The notes: a model not told the origin generated them from the sequence alone. A DNA stretch of 64,000 nt from Nitrosomonadales bacterium (GCA_016208015.1 JACQYW010000012.1:434001-498000), one strand, 5' to 3'. Counted from the first letter of the stretch, positions 1 through 11,663 are shown. Program-made: numbers and translations.

Positions 1-629
1 CCGACACCGGCGTGCATGCGCTGGAGCAGGTCATCCATTTCGACACCGCAGTCGAGCGACCGCTCGGTGCCTGGGTGCGCGGTGTGAACGCGTTATTGCC
101 CAAAGACATCGCCGTGCTGTGGGCGCATCCGGTCCCGGACGAATTCCACGCGCGTTTTTCGGCACAGGCGCGCAGTTACCAGTATGTGCTCATCAACCGG
201 CCGTCGCGCAGCGCGGTGCATCACGGCAAGGTCGGCTGGTTCCACTTGCCGCTGGATGTGGCGGCGATGCGCGAAGCTGCACAGTATCTGCTGGGCGAGC
301 ACGATTTCAGCGCGTTCCGCTCTTCGCAATGCCAAGCCAAGACCCCGCTGAAGAACCTCGCACAGCTCGATATCCGGCAACAGGGCGACACCATCATCTT
401 CGATCTGACCGCCAATGCCTTCCTGCACCACATGGTGCGCAATATCCTCGGCTGCCTGCTGCACGTGGGCAAGGGCAAACATCCGCCGCACTGGGTGCGC
501 GAGGTGCTGGAGGGCGCCGACCGCAAGTTCGCCGCACCGACCTTCGCCCCGGATGGCCTGTATCTGCGCCACATCACCTATGACAAGAAGTGGCGCCTGC
601 CGCAAGGTACAATGCCACCTCGTTTTTGA
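1..629 (+). CDS. truA: tRNA pseudouridine(38-40) synthase TruA, 5'-truncated by the window edge
   Basis: TruA isomerises uridines 38-40 of the tRNA anticodon stem to pseudouridine. The open frame enters from the left edge. Its first complete codon (position 3) is the Asp of the family motif seen here as DTGVHA, which is the catalytic Asp, so only the N-terminal part is missing. The rest matches the family: the RSYQYVLINRP strand, the HDFSAF segment, and a C-terminal LTANAFLHHMVRNILG block. The visible part is about 208 residues. The Met at position 12 is internal, not a start. trpF begins 14 bases after the stop, the usual truA-trpF order of beta- and gammaproteobacteria. Confidence 0.96.
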   Translation, partial: DTGVHALEQVIHFDTAVERPLGAWVRGVNALLPKDIAVLWAHPVPDEFHARFSAQARSYQYVLINRPSRSAVHHGKVGWFHLPLDVAAMREAAQYLLGEHDFSAFRSSQCQAKTPLKNLAQLDIRQQGDTIIFDLTANAFLHHMVRNILGCLLHVGKGKHPPHWVREVLEGADRKFAAPTFAPDGLYLRHITYDKKWRLPQGTMPPRF

Positions 630-643
630 ACTGAATCGCCCCG

Positions 644-1264
644 ATGACCAGGATCAAGATTTGCGGCATCACCCGAGAGCAAGACCTGCGTGCAGCAGCG
701 AGCAGCGGCGCGGACGCGCTCGGTTTGGTGTTCTACGAGAAAAGCCCGCGCCATGTCACGCTGCCGCAAGCGGTGAAGTTGGCGCATGCCGTGCCGCCTT
801 TTGTGACCGTGGTGGGGCTGTTCGTGAATCCAACTGTCGACTACGTGCGCGAAGTGCTGGCAAAAGTGCCTTTGGATGTGTTGCAGTTCCACGGCGAGGA
901 AGCTCCCGAATTTTGCCGCCAATTCGGCAAGCCCTACCTGAAGGCGATTCGGGTCAAGGCAGGGGTGGATTTGGTAGAATGCGCGGCTCGCTACGCGGAC
1001 GCCCAAGGCTTGTTGCTCGATGCCTTCGTGGAGGGCACGCAGGGCGGCACGGGAGAATCGTTCGACTGGGCGCTGATCCCGCAGAACCTGCCCTTGCCGG
1101 TGATCATGTCCGGCGGGCTGCATGCGGGCAATGTGGCGGAGGCCATCAGGCGAGTCAGGCCGTACGCGGTGGATGTTTCCAGCGGCGTGGAGGCGAGCAA
1201 AGGGATAAAGGATGCGGCGAAGGTCGCGGCATTCATCAAAGAGGTCAAGAGCATTGAGTTATAA
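644..1264 (+). CDS. trpF: phosphoribosylanthranilate isomerase
   Basis: TrpF carries out the Amadori rearrangement of phosphoribosylanthranilate to CdRP, the third step of tryptophan synthesis, in the cytoplasm. The 206-residue protein is a complete (beta/alpha)8 barrel of usual length. The general-base Cys is C7 in KICGIT and the general-acid Asp is D126 in LLLDAF. The C-terminal phosphate-binding part reads [10 protein letters not shown] followed by VDVSSGVE. Its last bases overlap the trpB start, so trpF, trpB and trpA form one transcription unit. The trpC/trpD/trpE genes are not in the window, as usual in betaproteobacteria. Confidence 0.97.
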   Translation: MTRIKICGITREQDLRAAASSGADALGLVFYEKSPRHVTLPQAVKLAHAVPPFVTVVGLFVNPTVDYVREVLAKVPLDVLQFHGEEAPEFCRQFGKPYLKAIRVKAGVDLVECAARYADAQGLLLDAFVEGTQGGTGESFDWALIPQNLPLPVIMSGGLHAGNVAEAIRRVRPYAVDVSSGVEASKGIKDAAKVAAFIKEVKSIEL

Positions 1265-2453
1265 CTACCCCGACCAGCAAGGTCACTTCGAGCAGTATGG
1301 CGGCATTTACATGGCCGAGACGCTCATCCCCGCCGTGGAAGAGTTGCGCCAGCAGTACCTGCGCTTCCGCGACGATCCCGAATTCAAGGCCGAGTTCGCC
1401 TACGAACTGAAACACTATGTCGGCCGTCCCAGCCCGATCTATCACGCCAAGCGTCTGTCGGAGAGCCTGGGCGGCGCGCAGATCTACCTGAAGCGCGAAG
1501 ACCTCAACCACACCGGCGCGCACAAGATCAACAACGCCATCGGACAGGCGCTGCTTGCCAAGCGCATGGGCAAGAAGCGCGTCATCGCCGAGACCGGCGC
1601 GGGCATGCATGGCGTGGCCACTGCCACCGTGGCGGCGCGCTTCGGCATGGAGTGCATCGTGTACATGGGCGCGGAAGATATCCAGCGCCAGGCACCCAAC
1701 GTGTTTCGCATGAAGCTGCTGGGTGCGACCGTCGTTCCGGTGGAAAGCGGTTCCAAAACGCTCAAGGACGCCTGCAACGAAGCCATTCGCGACTGGGTCA
1801 CCAACGTCGAAAACACCTTTTATATTTTCGGCACGGCGGCGGGTCCGCATCCGTACCCGATGATGGTGCGCGATTTCCAGTGCGTGATCGGCAATGAAGC
1901 AAGGGTGCAGATGCCGGAAATGATCGGACGCCAGCCGGATGCCGTGATCGCCTGCGTCGGCGGTGGTTCCAACGCCATCGGCCTGTTCTATCCCTATATC
2001 GAAGAAAAAACAGTGCAAATCATCGGCGTGGAAGCGGGCGGTCACGGTATCGCCTCCGGTAAACATGCCGCGCCGCTTACCGGCAACGCCAAGGTCGGCG
2101 TGCTGCACGGCAACAAGGTTTACCTGATGCAGGACGAGAACGGCCAGATCATCGAGACGCATTCCATTTCCGCCGGTCTGGACTATCCCGGCGTCGGTCC
2201 CGAGCATTGCCTGTTGAAGGATATGGGGCGTGCGCAGTATGTTGCCATCAACGATGATGAAGCGCTGGCTGCATTCGACTCGCTGTGCCGTTTCGAGGGC
2301 ATCATCCCCGCGCTGGAATCCAGCCATGCGCTGGCGCATGCGATGAAGATCGCGCCGACCATGTCAAAGGACAAAGTGCTGCTGGTGAATCTCTCCGGAC
2401 GCGGCGACAAAGACATGAACACGGTGGCTCGTATCAAAGGAATCACGCTATGA
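1254..2453 (+). CDS. trpB: tryptophan synthase beta chain
   Basis: TrpB condenses indole with L-serine using PLP and works as the alpha2-beta2 complex with TrpA. I place the start at TTG 1254, giving 399 residues that begin [12 protein letters not shown], the normal family N-terminus. AAAGAGGT at about 1238-1245 is a suitable ribosome-binding site. This start overlaps trpF by 11 bases, which suggests translational coupling. A longer frame opening at 1212 adds a basic tail unlike the family and is rejected. The PLP lysine is K91 in [10 protein letters not shown]. The phosphate-binding loop GGGSNAIG lies near residue 235. The end overlaps trpA as ATGA. Confidence 0.97.
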   Translation: MSYNYPDQQGHFEQYGGIYMAETLIPAVEELRQQYLRFRDDPEFKAEFAYELKHYVGRPSPIYHAKRLSESLGGAQIYLKREDLNHTGAHKINNAIGQALLAKRMGKKRVIAETGAGMHGVATATVAARFGMECIVYMGAEDIQRQAPNVFRMKLLGATVVPVESGSKTLKDACNEAIRDWVTNVENTFYIFGTAAGPHPYPMMVRDFQCVIGNEARVQMPEMIGRQPDAVIACVGGGSNAIGLFYPYIEEKTVQIIGVEAGGHGIASGKHAAPLTGNAKVGVLHGNKVYLMQDENGQIIETHSISAGLDYPGVGPEHCLLKDMGRAQYVAINDDEALAAFDSLCRFEGIIPALESSHALAHAMKIAPTMSKDKVLLVNLSGRGDKDMNTVARIKGITL

Positions 2454-3247
2454 GCCGCATCGACACGGCCTTCGGCAAGCTCAAACAGCAACAGCGCAAA
2501 GCGCTCATTCCCTTCATCACCGCGGGCGATCCATCGCAACAACTCACCGTGCCGCTGATGCTCGGTCTGGTGGCAGCGGGTGCGGACGTGCTTGAACTGG
2601 GCGTGCCATTCTCCGACCCGATGGCGGACGGCCCGGTGATCCAGCGCGCTTCAGAGCGTGCACTCAAGAACGGCATGTCGCTGCGCGGCGTGCTGGGCAT
2701 GGTGGCCGAATTCCGCAAACAGGATACGACCACGCCGGTGGTGCTGATGGGCTACGGCAACCCGATCGAGGCGATGGGCTGGGAAGTATTCGCGCAGCGC
2801 TGCGCCGAAGTCGGCGTGGACGGCGTGCTCACGGTGGATTTCCCGCCGGAAGAAAGCCATGAGGCGTTCGAGCATCTGCAACGACACAACATCGCACCCA
2901 TCTTCCTGCTGGCACCGACCACCAACGAGGTGCGCATAGCCCAGGTCGCCAAGCTGGCGCGCGGTTATGTGTACTACGTCTCGCTCAAGGGGGTGACCGG
3001 CGCGGGCAACCTCGACCTCTCGGCCATAGCCCAGAAGATCCCGCAGCTGCGCAAGCACATCCAGCTGCCCATCGGCGTCGGCTTCGGCATCCGCGATGCG
3101 GCGACGGCCAAAGCGGTATCGAAATTGTGCGACGGCGTGGTCGTGGGCAGCCGCATCGTGCAGGAAATCGAGAACTCGGGCGAAAAAAATGTAGTCGCCA
3201 ATGTGGGCAAATTGGTGAAAGAATTGCGAATAGCAATCGATCAATAA
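2450..3247 (+). CDS. trpA: tryptophan synthase alpha chain
   Basis: TrpA cleaves indole-3-glycerol phosphate to indole, which is channelled to TrpB. The ATG at 2450 overlaps the trpB stop by four bases and gives 265 residues starting [11 protein letters not shown]. The catalytic acids fall at the textbook positions E49 ([10 protein letters not shown]) and D60 (DPMADGP). The phosphate-binding region near residues 210-235 ([12 protein letters not shown], then VVGSRIV) is intact. A longer frame from 2285 runs inside trpB and is not used. accD follows after 13 bases with a strong AGAGGAGG ribosome-binding site. Confidence 0.97.
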   Translation: MSRIDTAFGKLKQQQRKALIPFITAGDPSQQLTVPLMLGLVAAGADVLELGVPFSDPMADGPVIQRASERALKNGMSLRGVLGMVAEFRKQDTTTPVVLMGYGNPIEAMGWEVFAQRCAEVGVDGVLTVDFPPEESHEAFEHLQRHNIAPIFLLAPTTNEVRIAQVAKLARGYVYYVSLKGVTGAGNLDLSAIAQKIPQLRKHIQLPIGVGFGIRDAATAKAVSKLCDGVVVGSRIVQEIENSGEKNVVANVGKLVKELRIAIDQ

Positions 3248-3260
3248 AGAGGAGGACGTT

Positions 3261-4145
3261 ATGAGCTGGTTCCAAAAACTGTTACCCCCCAAGATCAAGC
3301 GCAGGGGGGAGGCTGACGCCAAGAAGAGCGTGCCGGATGGTCTGTGGCACAAATGCCCGTCCTGCCAGGCTGTGTTGTACCACGCCGACTTGGAGAAAAA
3401 CTTCAGCGTCTGCCCCAAGTGCAGCCACCATCACCGCATCAGCGCGCGTACCCGTCTCGACTGGCTGCTGGACAGCGAAGGACGTTTCGAGATCGGCTCG
3501 GAAGTGCTCTCGGTCGACACCCTGAAATTCAAGGATCAGAAAAAATACAGCGACCGTCTGATCGAAGCGAAGAAGAAGACCGATGAAGACGATGCACTAA
3601 TCGTGCTGCAGGGCAGCATCCATGCCTTGCCGGTTGTTGTTGCAGCGTTCGAATTCGACTTCATGGGCGGCTCCATGGGTTCGGTCGTCGGCGAGCGCTT
3701 CGTGCGCGGCGTGCAGGTCGCGCTGGAACAGCAATGCCCCTTCGTCTGCTACTCCGCCAGCGGCGGTGCGCGCATGCAGGAAGGCCTGTTGTCGCTGATG
3801 CAGATGGCAAAGACCAGCGCCGCGCTGACCCAGTTGAGCGAAGCCCGCCTGCCTTTCATCTCTGTGCTCACCGACCCCACCATGGGCGGCGTTTCCGCCA
3901 GTTTCGCCTTCCTCGGCGATGTGGTCATCGCCGAACCCGGTGCGCTGATCGGCTTCGCCGGTGCCCGTGTGATCCAGCAGACCGTGCGCGAGACATTGCC
4001 GGACGGCTTCCAGCGTGCCGAGTTCCTGCTCGAACACGGCGCCATCGACATGATTGTCGACCGCCGCGAGATGCGCGACCAACTGGCCACGCTGATCACG
4101 TTACTGACCAAGCAGGATGCGGTGGCGAAGCTGGAGGCGGCGTAA
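3261..4145 (+). CDS. accD: acetyl-CoA carboxylase, carboxyltransferase subunit beta
   Basis: AccD pairs with AccA to transfer carboxyl from biotin carrier protein to acetyl-CoA, making malonyl-CoA for fatty-acid synthesis. The 294-residue protein has the N-terminal zinc ribbon (C32, C35, C51, C54 in CPSC and CPKC) and a crotonase-like carboxyltransferase domain with [11 protein letters not shown] and [20 protein letters not shown] about seven bases upstream is an excellent ribosome-binding site. It lies between trpA and folC, a conserved order in beta- and gammaproteobacteria. Confidence 0.97.
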   Translation: MSWFQKLLPPKIKRRGEADAKKSVPDGLWHKCPSCQAVLYHADLEKNFSVCPKCSHHHRISARTRLDWLLDSEGRFEIGSEVLSVDTLKFKDQKKYSDRLIEAKKKTDEDDALIVLQGSIHALPVVVAAFEFDFMGGSMGSVVGERFVRGVQVALEQQCPFVCYSASGGARMQEGLLSLMQMAKTSAALTQLSEARLPFISVLTDPTMGGVSASFAFLGDVVIAEPGALIGFAGARVIQQTVRETLPDGFQRAEFLLEHGAIDMIVDRREMRDQLATLITLLTKQDAVAKLEAA

Positions 4146-4206
4146 CTTTCAGTTCAAGTGATCGGCTGGGAATTCCTGGCCCGATTGCCTCGTAGTCGGT
4201 GACGAA

Positions 4207-5472
4207 ATGCCTACTTCCCTGGCCAGCTGGCTAACCTACCTTGAATCCCTGCATCCCAATACCATCGCGCTCGGTCTGGAGCGCGTGGGGCAAGTCAAAC
4301 AACGCCTCAATCTGCAACCTTATTTCCCCGTCATTATCGTCGGCGGCACCAACGGCAAAGGTTCGGTGTGCGCGATGATGGAGGCCATGCTGCATGCGGC
4401 AGGCTACAAGGTCGGCTGCTACACCTCGCCGCATCTGCTGGATTACAACGAACGTGTGCGTATCGCCAAGCAAGAGGCGAGCGATGCGGAACTGTGTGCT
4501 TCGTTCGAGCAGATCGAGCAGGTGCGTGGCGATATCGCGCTGACCTATTTCGAATTCGGCACGCTGGCGGCGATGCAGTGCTTTATTGAGCACAAGGTGG
4601 ATGTCGCGATCCTTGAAGTCGGACTGGGCGGCAGACTGGATGCGGTGAATGTGTTCGAGGCGGACGTGGCGGTAGTGACCAGCGTGGATATCGACCATGT
4701 CGATTATCTGGGCGCTACGCGCGAGAAGATCGCGTTCGAGAAGGCGGGCATCTTCCGCCAGGGTCGCGTGGCGATCTGTGCGGACAGCGATGTGCCGCAG
4801 GCGTTGCGCCAGCATGCGCAAGAGATCGGTGCGGAGTTGTGCTGCATCGGCAGCGAATTCGGTTTTGCCCAGCATCAGGGGCAGTGGGACTACCGCAGCA
4901 AGATCGGTTCACGCAGTGCCTTGCCATACCCGGCCCTGCGCGGCGCGTTCCAGTTGAACAATGCCAGCGCGGTACTGGCGGCGCTGGATGCGCTCAAGGA
5001 CAAGCTGCCGGTGAGCATGGAGGCAGTGCGGCGCGGGCTGGTCGAAGTGGAGTTGGCCGGGCGTTTCCAGTTCATTCCGGGCAAGCCGCAGCTCATCCTC
5101 GACGTTGCGCACAACCCGCATGCCGCGCGTTCGCTGGCGCAGAACCTTGGCAATCTTCCCCCGGCCAAGACCTTTGCCGTGTTCGCCATGCTCAAGGACA
5201 AGGACGTGGCCGGGGTGGTGCAGGCGCTGGATACGCGCATCGACGAATGGCTGGTGGCGGGCATAGACGCGCAGCGCGGGGCGACCGCAGCCGAGCTGGC
5301 GCAGGTGTTGCGGGATAACCGTGTCGGCGGTGCGGTCCGGGTCTGCGATTCCATCGCCGATGCGCTGCAGCAAGCCTGCAACCGCGCATCTGAAAATGAT
5401 AGAATCGCGGCGTTCGGTTCCTTTTACACAGTGGCGGAAGTGATGCGTGCGCGCGGCCTGCGCGGCGGCTGA
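4207..5472 (+). CDS. folC: bifunctional dihydrofolate synthase / folylpolyglutamate synthase
   Basis: FolC joins dihydropteroate to glutamate and then adds further glutamates to folates, in a Mur-ligase-type ATP reaction. The 421-residue length is typical. The ATP loop GGTNGKGS covers residues 46-53. YTSPHLLDYNERV and EVGLGGRLDAVNV follow, and the C-terminal domain carries LILDVAHNPHAARSLA. It starts 61 bases after accD and ends 18 bases before the SPOR-protein gene, so these are probably co-transcribed. Confidence 0.95.
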   Translation: MPTSLASWLTYLESLHPNTIALGLERVGQVKQRLNLQPYFPVIIVGGTNGKGSVCAMMEAMLHAAGYKVGCYTSPHLLDYNERVRIAKQEASDAELCASFEQIEQVRGDIALTYFEFGTLAAMQCFIEHKVDVAILEVGLGGRLDAVNVFEADVAVVTSVDIDHVDYLGATREKIAFEKAGIFRQGRVAICADSDVPQALRQHAQEIGAELCCIGSEFGFAQHQGQWDYRSKIGSRSALPYPALRGAFQLNNASAVLAALDALKDKLPVSMEAVRRGLVEVELAGRFQFIPGKPQLILDVAHNPHAARSLAQNLGNLPPAKTFAVFAMLKDKDVAGVVQALDTRIDEWLVAGIDAQRGATAAELAQVLRDNRVGGAVRVCDSIADALQQACNRASENDRIAAFGSFYTVAEVMRARGLRGG

Positions 5473-5490
5473 TCTTCCCGGTACAGCGCG

Positions 5491-6147
5491 ATGGCAAAAC
5501 AGATTTCTACAGAAGAAGAGTTCAATATCAAACGGCAGTCACGCCGTCGTCTGATCGGTGCGGTGGCGCTGATCCTGCTGGTGGTGATATTCCTGCCCAT
5601 CGTATTCGACAGCGAACCCGCCCCGACCGCAGGCAACAACATCGAACTGCGCATTCCCGACAAGGACAAAGCTCCCGAATTCCAGCCCAAGATCGATTTG
5701 CCCCAGATCGACAAGATGGCTTCCGAGGTCGAAGCAGCGCCCACGGCAGAGGCTGTGCCAATTGCCGCAAGCGCACCTGCAGCAGTACTCAGCCCGGCGC
5801 CGGTGGTCAAACCGGCTGTTACCGCTCCGGCGGTGAGCAAGCCCAAAGCCGAAGTCAAACCCAAGCCCGAAGTCAAACCCAGGCTGGAAAGCAAACCCGC
5901 CGCCAAGCCGCAAGCCGCGGTGCCGAAGACCGGCTGGGGTGTGCAAGTCGGCGCGTTCGCCAATACCGATACCGCCAGGAGCCTGCAAGCCAAGCTGAGC
6001 CAGCAGGGTTACTACGCCTACACGGAAAAGGCGGGCAACGTGACCCGCGTGCGTATTGGCAGTTATCCGACCCGCGAAGCGGCAGAGAAGGTGCAAGGCA
6101 AGTTGGCAGCGCAGGGAACGCAGGCCAACGTGGTCAGCCTCGAATAA
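5491..6147 (+). CDS. dedD: SPOR-domain cell-division protein (DedD-like)
   Basis: This is a 218-residue inner-membrane protein. A short cytoplasmic N-terminus (about 1-28) precedes one transmembrane helix at about 29-46 (LIGAVALILLVVIFLPIV). A Pro/Lys/Ala-rich periplasmic linker (about 85-145) contains repeated KPK/EVKP units. A C-terminal SPOR domain (about 147-218) begins GWGVQVGAF. SPOR domains bind denuded peptidoglycan at the division septum. Position between folC and cvpA fits the folC-dedD-cvpA-purF order. The homology is clear at the domain level; the name follows synteny. Confidence 0.88.
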   Translation: MAKQISTEEEFNIKRQSRRRLIGAVALILLVVIFLPIVFDSEPAPTAGNNIELRIPDKDKAPEFQPKIDLPQIDKMASEVEAAPTAEAVPIAASAPAAVLSPAPVVKPAVTAPAVSKPKAEVKPKPEVKPRLESKPAAKPQAAVPKTGWGVQVGAFANTDTARSLQAKLSQQGYYAYTEKAGNVTRVRIGSYPTREAAEKVQGKLAAQGTQANVVSLE

Positions 6148-6157
6148 AGGTCAGCCG

Positions 6158-6637
6158 GTGACGTCGTTCGATTACGCGGTCATTGCGGTCGTCTTGCTTT
6201 CGGCGTTGGTGGGTTGGTGGCGCGGCTTCATGTATGAGCTGTTCTCGCTGATCGGCTGGCTGGCGGCGTACATCGTGGCGCGCACGTTCTCCGCGCAGGT
6301 GCTGCCATATGTGCCGGAAGCGGTGGGTGCAGCCAACCTGCGCGAGGCGGCGGCGTTCGCGGCCTTGTTCATCGCGACGCTGATCGTCGGCGCGCTGTTT
6401 GCCTGGTTCCTGGCGCGGCTGGCGAAATTCGCCGGACTGTCCGGGATGGATGGCAAGTTCGGCGCGATCTTCGGCATGCTGCGCGGCGGGCTGGTGGTGA
6501 TTGCGCTGGTGTGGCTGGGCGGGTTGACCGATCTGCCGCAACTGCCATTCTGGCGCGATGCATTGTCGAGCAAGCCGTTGCAGGAAGTCGCGTTGTACGC
6601 GAAAGACTACCTGCCGGAAGACGCGGCAAAGAAGTAA
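6158..6637 (+). CDS. cvpA: CvpA family membrane protein
   Basis: CvpA is a small inner-membrane protein encoded next to purF, first linked to colicin V production. Its molecular role is still poorly defined. I choose GTG at 6158, 10 bases after the dedD stop, giving 159 residues starting with VTSFDYAVIAVV. A frame opening at 6056 lies inside dedD. Four hydrophobic segments are visible at roughly 5-22, 28-48, 65-88 and 103-122. The GWWRGF motif after the first helix is typical of the family. Confidence 0.9.
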   Translation: MTSFDYAVIAVVLLSALVGWWRGFMYELFSLIGWLAAYIVARTFSAQVLPYVPEAVGAANLREAAAFAALFIATLIVGALFAWFLARLAKFAGLSGMDGKFGAIFGMLRGGLVVIALVWLGGLTDLPQLPFWRDALSSKPLQEVALYAKDYLPEDAAKK

Positions 6638-6662
6638 TAACTGGATCATTTAGGAACGAATC

Positions 6663-8189
<1,527 letters not shown>

Positions 8190-8224
8190 GTTGACACTGC
8201 TGCGAGGCGGGTGTTACTTTCCGT

Positions 8225-8280
8225 CTGCGCCGATTTGAGGAACAGCTTGCGGGCGCGTTACAAATACAGCTAAAGCGAGG
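8225..8280 (+). promoter_or_regulatory. SAM-II riboswitch in the metZ leader
   Basis: The segment carries the conserved SAM-II pieces in order. P1 5' strand GCGCC (8227-8231) is followed by GATTT, a loop with GCTTG, the P1 3' strand GGCGC (8252-8256), TACAAAT, and AGCTAAA (8268-8274) as the pseudoknot 3' strand. SAM-II elements control metA, metX and metZ-type genes in alpha- and some betaproteobacteria, and this one sits directly upstream of metZ. The match was made by eye against the family consensus, not with a covariance model. Confidence 0.88.
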
Positions 8281-8283
8281 GAG

Positions 8284-8316
8284 ACCCGGTTTAGCGCTAA
8301 GCTTTCCGGGTTTTTT
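8284..8316 (+). terminator. intrinsic terminator between SAM-II aptamer and metZ
   Basis: ACCCGG (8284-8289) pairs with CCGGGT (8306-8311), followed by six T (8311-8316). The loop contains the 10-base palindrome TTAGCGCTAA (8291-8300). It lies 44 bases before the metZ start and begins only a few bases after the aptamer, so it can act as the expression platform as well as ending purF transcripts. Confidence 0.8.
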
Positions 8317-8359
8317 ATTGGCGGCATGTCGGCGTGGGCAGGCCGCAAGGAAGAAGAGA

Positions 8360-9526
8360 ATGAGCGATACCTATCAACCGGAGACGCTGGCGGTGCGTGC
8401 GGGCGGAGTACAAAGCCAGTTCCACGAGCACAGCGAGGCATTGTTCCTGACGTCGAGTTTCACCTTCGACAATGCGGAGCAGGCGGCCAAGCGCTTCATC
8501 GGCGAAGAGCCGGGCAACATCTACGCGCGCTTCACCAATCCCACCGTGACGATGTTCGAAGAACGCTTGGCTGCGCTGGAAGGTGCCGAGCAGTGCGTGG
8601 CGGTGGCATCCGGCATGGCCGCCATCCTGGCGACCTGTATGGGGCTGCTGAAAGCGGGCGACCATATCGTTGCCTCGCGCAGCCTGTTCGGTGCCACCAT
8701 CAACACCTTCAACAACTACTTCAAAAAGTTCGGTGTGGAGACCACCTATGTCTCCGCCACCGATGTGGCCGAGTGGCAGGCGGCGGTGCGCCCGAACACG
8801 AAACTGTTCTTCCTGGAGACGCCGTCGAATCCGCTGACCGAGATCTCCGATATCGCGGCGATCGCTGCTGTGGCCAAAGGCTGCGGTGCCTTGCTGGCGG
8901 TGGACAACTGTTTCTGCACGCCCATCCTGCAACGCCCGTTGGAACTGGGTGCGGACATCGTGATCCATTCCGCCACCAAATACATCGACGGTCAGGGCCG
9001 TGTGCTGGGCGGTGCGGTGCTGGGCAGCAAGAAACTGATGGAGCCGGTGTACGGCTTCCTGCGCACCACGGGGCCGACCATGAGTGCGTTCAACGCCTGG
9101 GTGTTCCTTAAAGGCCTGGAGACGCTCAAGCTGCGCATGGACGCGCACTCGGCCTCCGCGCTGCAACTGGCGCAATGGCTGGAGAAGCAGCCCAGCGTGG
9201 CGCGCGTGTTCTACCCCGGTCTGAAGTCGCATCCGCAACATGCGCTGGCGATGAAACAGCAGAAGACCGGCGGCGGCATCGTCGCGTTCGAGGTGAAGGG
9301 TGGAAAGGCAGAGGCCTGGAAGGTGATCGACAACACGAAGCTACTTTCCATCACCGCCAATCTGGGCGATACCAAGACCACCATCACCCATCCGGCATCG
9401 ACCACGCATGCACGCATTACACCGGAAGCGCGTGCGGCGGCAGGCATCACGGAAGGTCTTATCCGCATCGGGGTGGGGCTGGAAGCGGTCATCGATATCC
9501 AGAACGATCTGGCGCGGGGGTTGTGA
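8360..9526 (+). CDS. metZ: O-succinylhomoserine sulfhydrylase
   Basis: MetZ is a PLP enzyme that makes homocysteine directly from O-succinylhomoserine and sulfide. The ATG at 8360 is preceded by AAGGAAGAAG and gives 388 residues starting MSDTYQPETLAVRAG. An upstream in-frame TTG at 8318 lies between the terminator and this site and is not used. The PLP lysine is K207 in HSATKYIDGQG. EGAEQCVAVASGMAA and the C-terminal VGLEAVIDIQNDL are typical of the Cys/Met-metabolism PLP family. MetZ rather than MetB or MetC is inferred from overall resemblance and the SAM-II leader. Confidence 0.93.
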   Translation: MSDTYQPETLAVRAGGVQSQFHEHSEALFLTSSFTFDNAEQAAKRFIGEEPGNIYARFTNPTVTMFEERLAALEGAEQCVAVASGMAAILATCMGLLKAGDHIVASRSLFGATINTFNNYFKKFGVETTYVSATDVAEWQAAVRPNTKLFFLETPSNPLTEISDIAAIAAVAKGCGALLAVDNCFCTPILQRPLELGADIVIHSATKYIDGQGRVLGGAVLGSKKLMEPVYGFLRTTGPTMSAFNAWVFLKGLETLKLRMDAHSASALQLAQWLEKQPSVARVFYPGLKSHPQHALAMKQQKTGGGIVAFEVKGGKAEAWKVIDNTKLLSITANLGDTKTTITHPASTTHARITPEARAAAGITEGLIRIGVGLEAVIDIQNDLARGL

Positions 9527-9527
9527 T

Positions 9528-10073
9528 ATGAGACGAGCCAGGAAAAGAGCTGCACGCCCGGTCGTTGCCGGCGCACCTGAATCCAGTGGCCTGCTGGCGC
9601 GGCAGGTCGGAGAAGCGCTCGTGGCGCACGGCATGACGCTGGTGACGGCGGAATCCTGCACCGGCGGCGGCGTCGCGCAGGCGGTCACCCGCATCTCGGG
9701 CAGTTCGGCCTGGTTCGACCGCGGTTTCGTGACCTACTCGAATGAATCCAAGGAAGAGATGCTGGGCGTATCGCCCGAGACATTGGAACAACACGGCGCG
9801 GTGAGCGAGCCGACCGTGCGCGAAATGGCCGACGGAGCGTTGCAGTACAGCCGCGCGCAAGTGGCATTGTCGGTCAGTGGTATCGCCGGGCCCACCGGCG
9901 GTACGCCGGAGAAGCCGGTCGGCATGGTCTGGTTCGCTTGGGCGAGCGGCGATAACGTGCAGACGGCCTGTCATCAACTCTCCGGAGATCGCGACGCTAT
10001 TCGCGCCAAATCGGTGCAAATCTCCCTGCAGGGTGTGATCAACATGTTGAATAACATCATAAAAACAGCATAG
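9528..10073 (+). CDS. pncC: nicotinamide-nucleotide amidase (CinA C-terminal domain protein)
   Basis: PncC deamidates NMN to nicotinic acid mononucleotide for NAD recycling. The ATG at 9528 begins one base after the metZ stop and gives 181 residues; a longer frame from 9408 runs inside metZ. A basic, Ala-rich N-terminal stretch of about 20 residues precedes the CinA-C core: GMTLVTAESCTGGGVAQAVTR, with its catalytic Ser/Thr region, and VSGIAGPTGGTPEKPVG. There is no N-terminal molybdopterin-binding (COG1058) domain, so this is the stand-alone form. It lies just before recA, as in many proteobacteria. Confidence 0.92.
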   Translation: MRRARKRAARPVVAGAPESSGLLARQVGEALVAHGMTLVTAESCTGGGVAQAVTRISGSSAWFDRGFVTYSNESKEEMLGVSPETLEQHGAVSEPTVREMADGALQYSRAQVALSVSGIAGPTGGTPEKPVGMVWFAWASGDNVQTACHQLSGDRDAIRAKSVQISLQGVINMLNNIIKTA

Positions 10074-10082
10074 AGCAAAAAG

Positions 10083-10096
10083 AGAACGAACGTTCT
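10083..10096 (+). promoter_or_regulatory. inverted repeat AGAAC-N4-GTTCT upstream of recA, candidate SOS operator
   Basis: AGAAC (10083-10087) and GTTCT (10092-10096) form a perfect inverted repeat with a 4-base spacer. It lies about 60 bases before the recA start and abuts a plausible -35. It has the GAAC-N4-GTTC shape of Gram-positive LexA (DinR) boxes, and I see no CTGT-N8-ACAG box here. Binding by LexA is an inference. Confidence 0.45.
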
Positions 10097-10124
10097 GTAC
10101 AAGTCGAAATTGTTGTGCCACAAT
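10096..10124 (+). promoter_or_regulatory. recA: putative sigma-70 promoter of recA
   Basis: A -35-like TGTACA (10096-10101, 4/6 to consensus) and a -10-like CACAAT (10119-10124) are separated by 17 bases and followed by the CCGCCCC discriminator. The -35 overlaps the last base of the inverted repeat. An AAAGGGG ribosome-binding site precedes the recA ATG. Confidence 0.45.
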
Positions 10125-10156
10125 CCGCCCCATCGAATTTTTGAAAGGGGAACAAA

Positions 10157-11159
<1,003 letters not shown>

Positions 11160-11182
<23 letters not shown>

Positions 11183-11627
11183 GTTAAGCCTGCGCGTCCG
11201 CGCCATGCGGTATCTGGCGCGGCGCGAGCATAGCCGGGTCGAACTGCACGGCAAGCTGTTGCCTTATGTGCAGGAAGGCGAAGACCTCAATGCCGTGCTG
11301 GACGAGTTGGAGAGAAAGAACTGGCTCTCCGATGCGCGCGCCGCCACGTTGCTGGTGGACAGCAAGCGCGGTCGCTTCGGCACCCAGCGCATCGCCCATG
11401 AACTGCGCCAGAAAGGCATTGCCGAGAACCTGATCGCCGATGCTATCCCCAAATTGAAAGAAACCGAACTGGATGCAGCCAGAGAAGTCTGGCAGCGAAA
11501 GTTCGGTACTGCTCCCCAGGATGCCAAGGAAAAAGCCAAACAAGTGCGGTTCCTGCAATCGCGAGGTTTCTCCTTGGAGGTGATCTTTTCAGTACTGCGC
11601 AATCTGGGCGTTGCGGAGGAAGACTGA
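11160..11627 (+). CDS. recX: recombination regulator RecX
   Basis: RecX caps and destabilises RecA filaments. The GTG at 11160 overlaps the recA end by 23 bases and gives 155 residues starting (M)[16 protein letters not shown]. The family motif [20 protein letters not shown] is present near residues 10-29, followed by three-helix RecX repeats (for example [13 protein letters not shown] and [14 protein letters not shown]). The overlap implies translation coupled to recA at low level. An internal start at about 11205 is possible but would cut the conserved N-terminus. Confidence 0.93.
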
Positions 11628-11663
11628 GCCTCCTTGCCGGGTGAGCGGCCAATCCTGTCATGG

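Noticed and set aside
1212-1253. Upstream ATG start for trpB
   Set aside because: It adds a basic 14-residue extension not found in TrpB; TTG 1254 has the family N-terminus and a ribosome-binding site.
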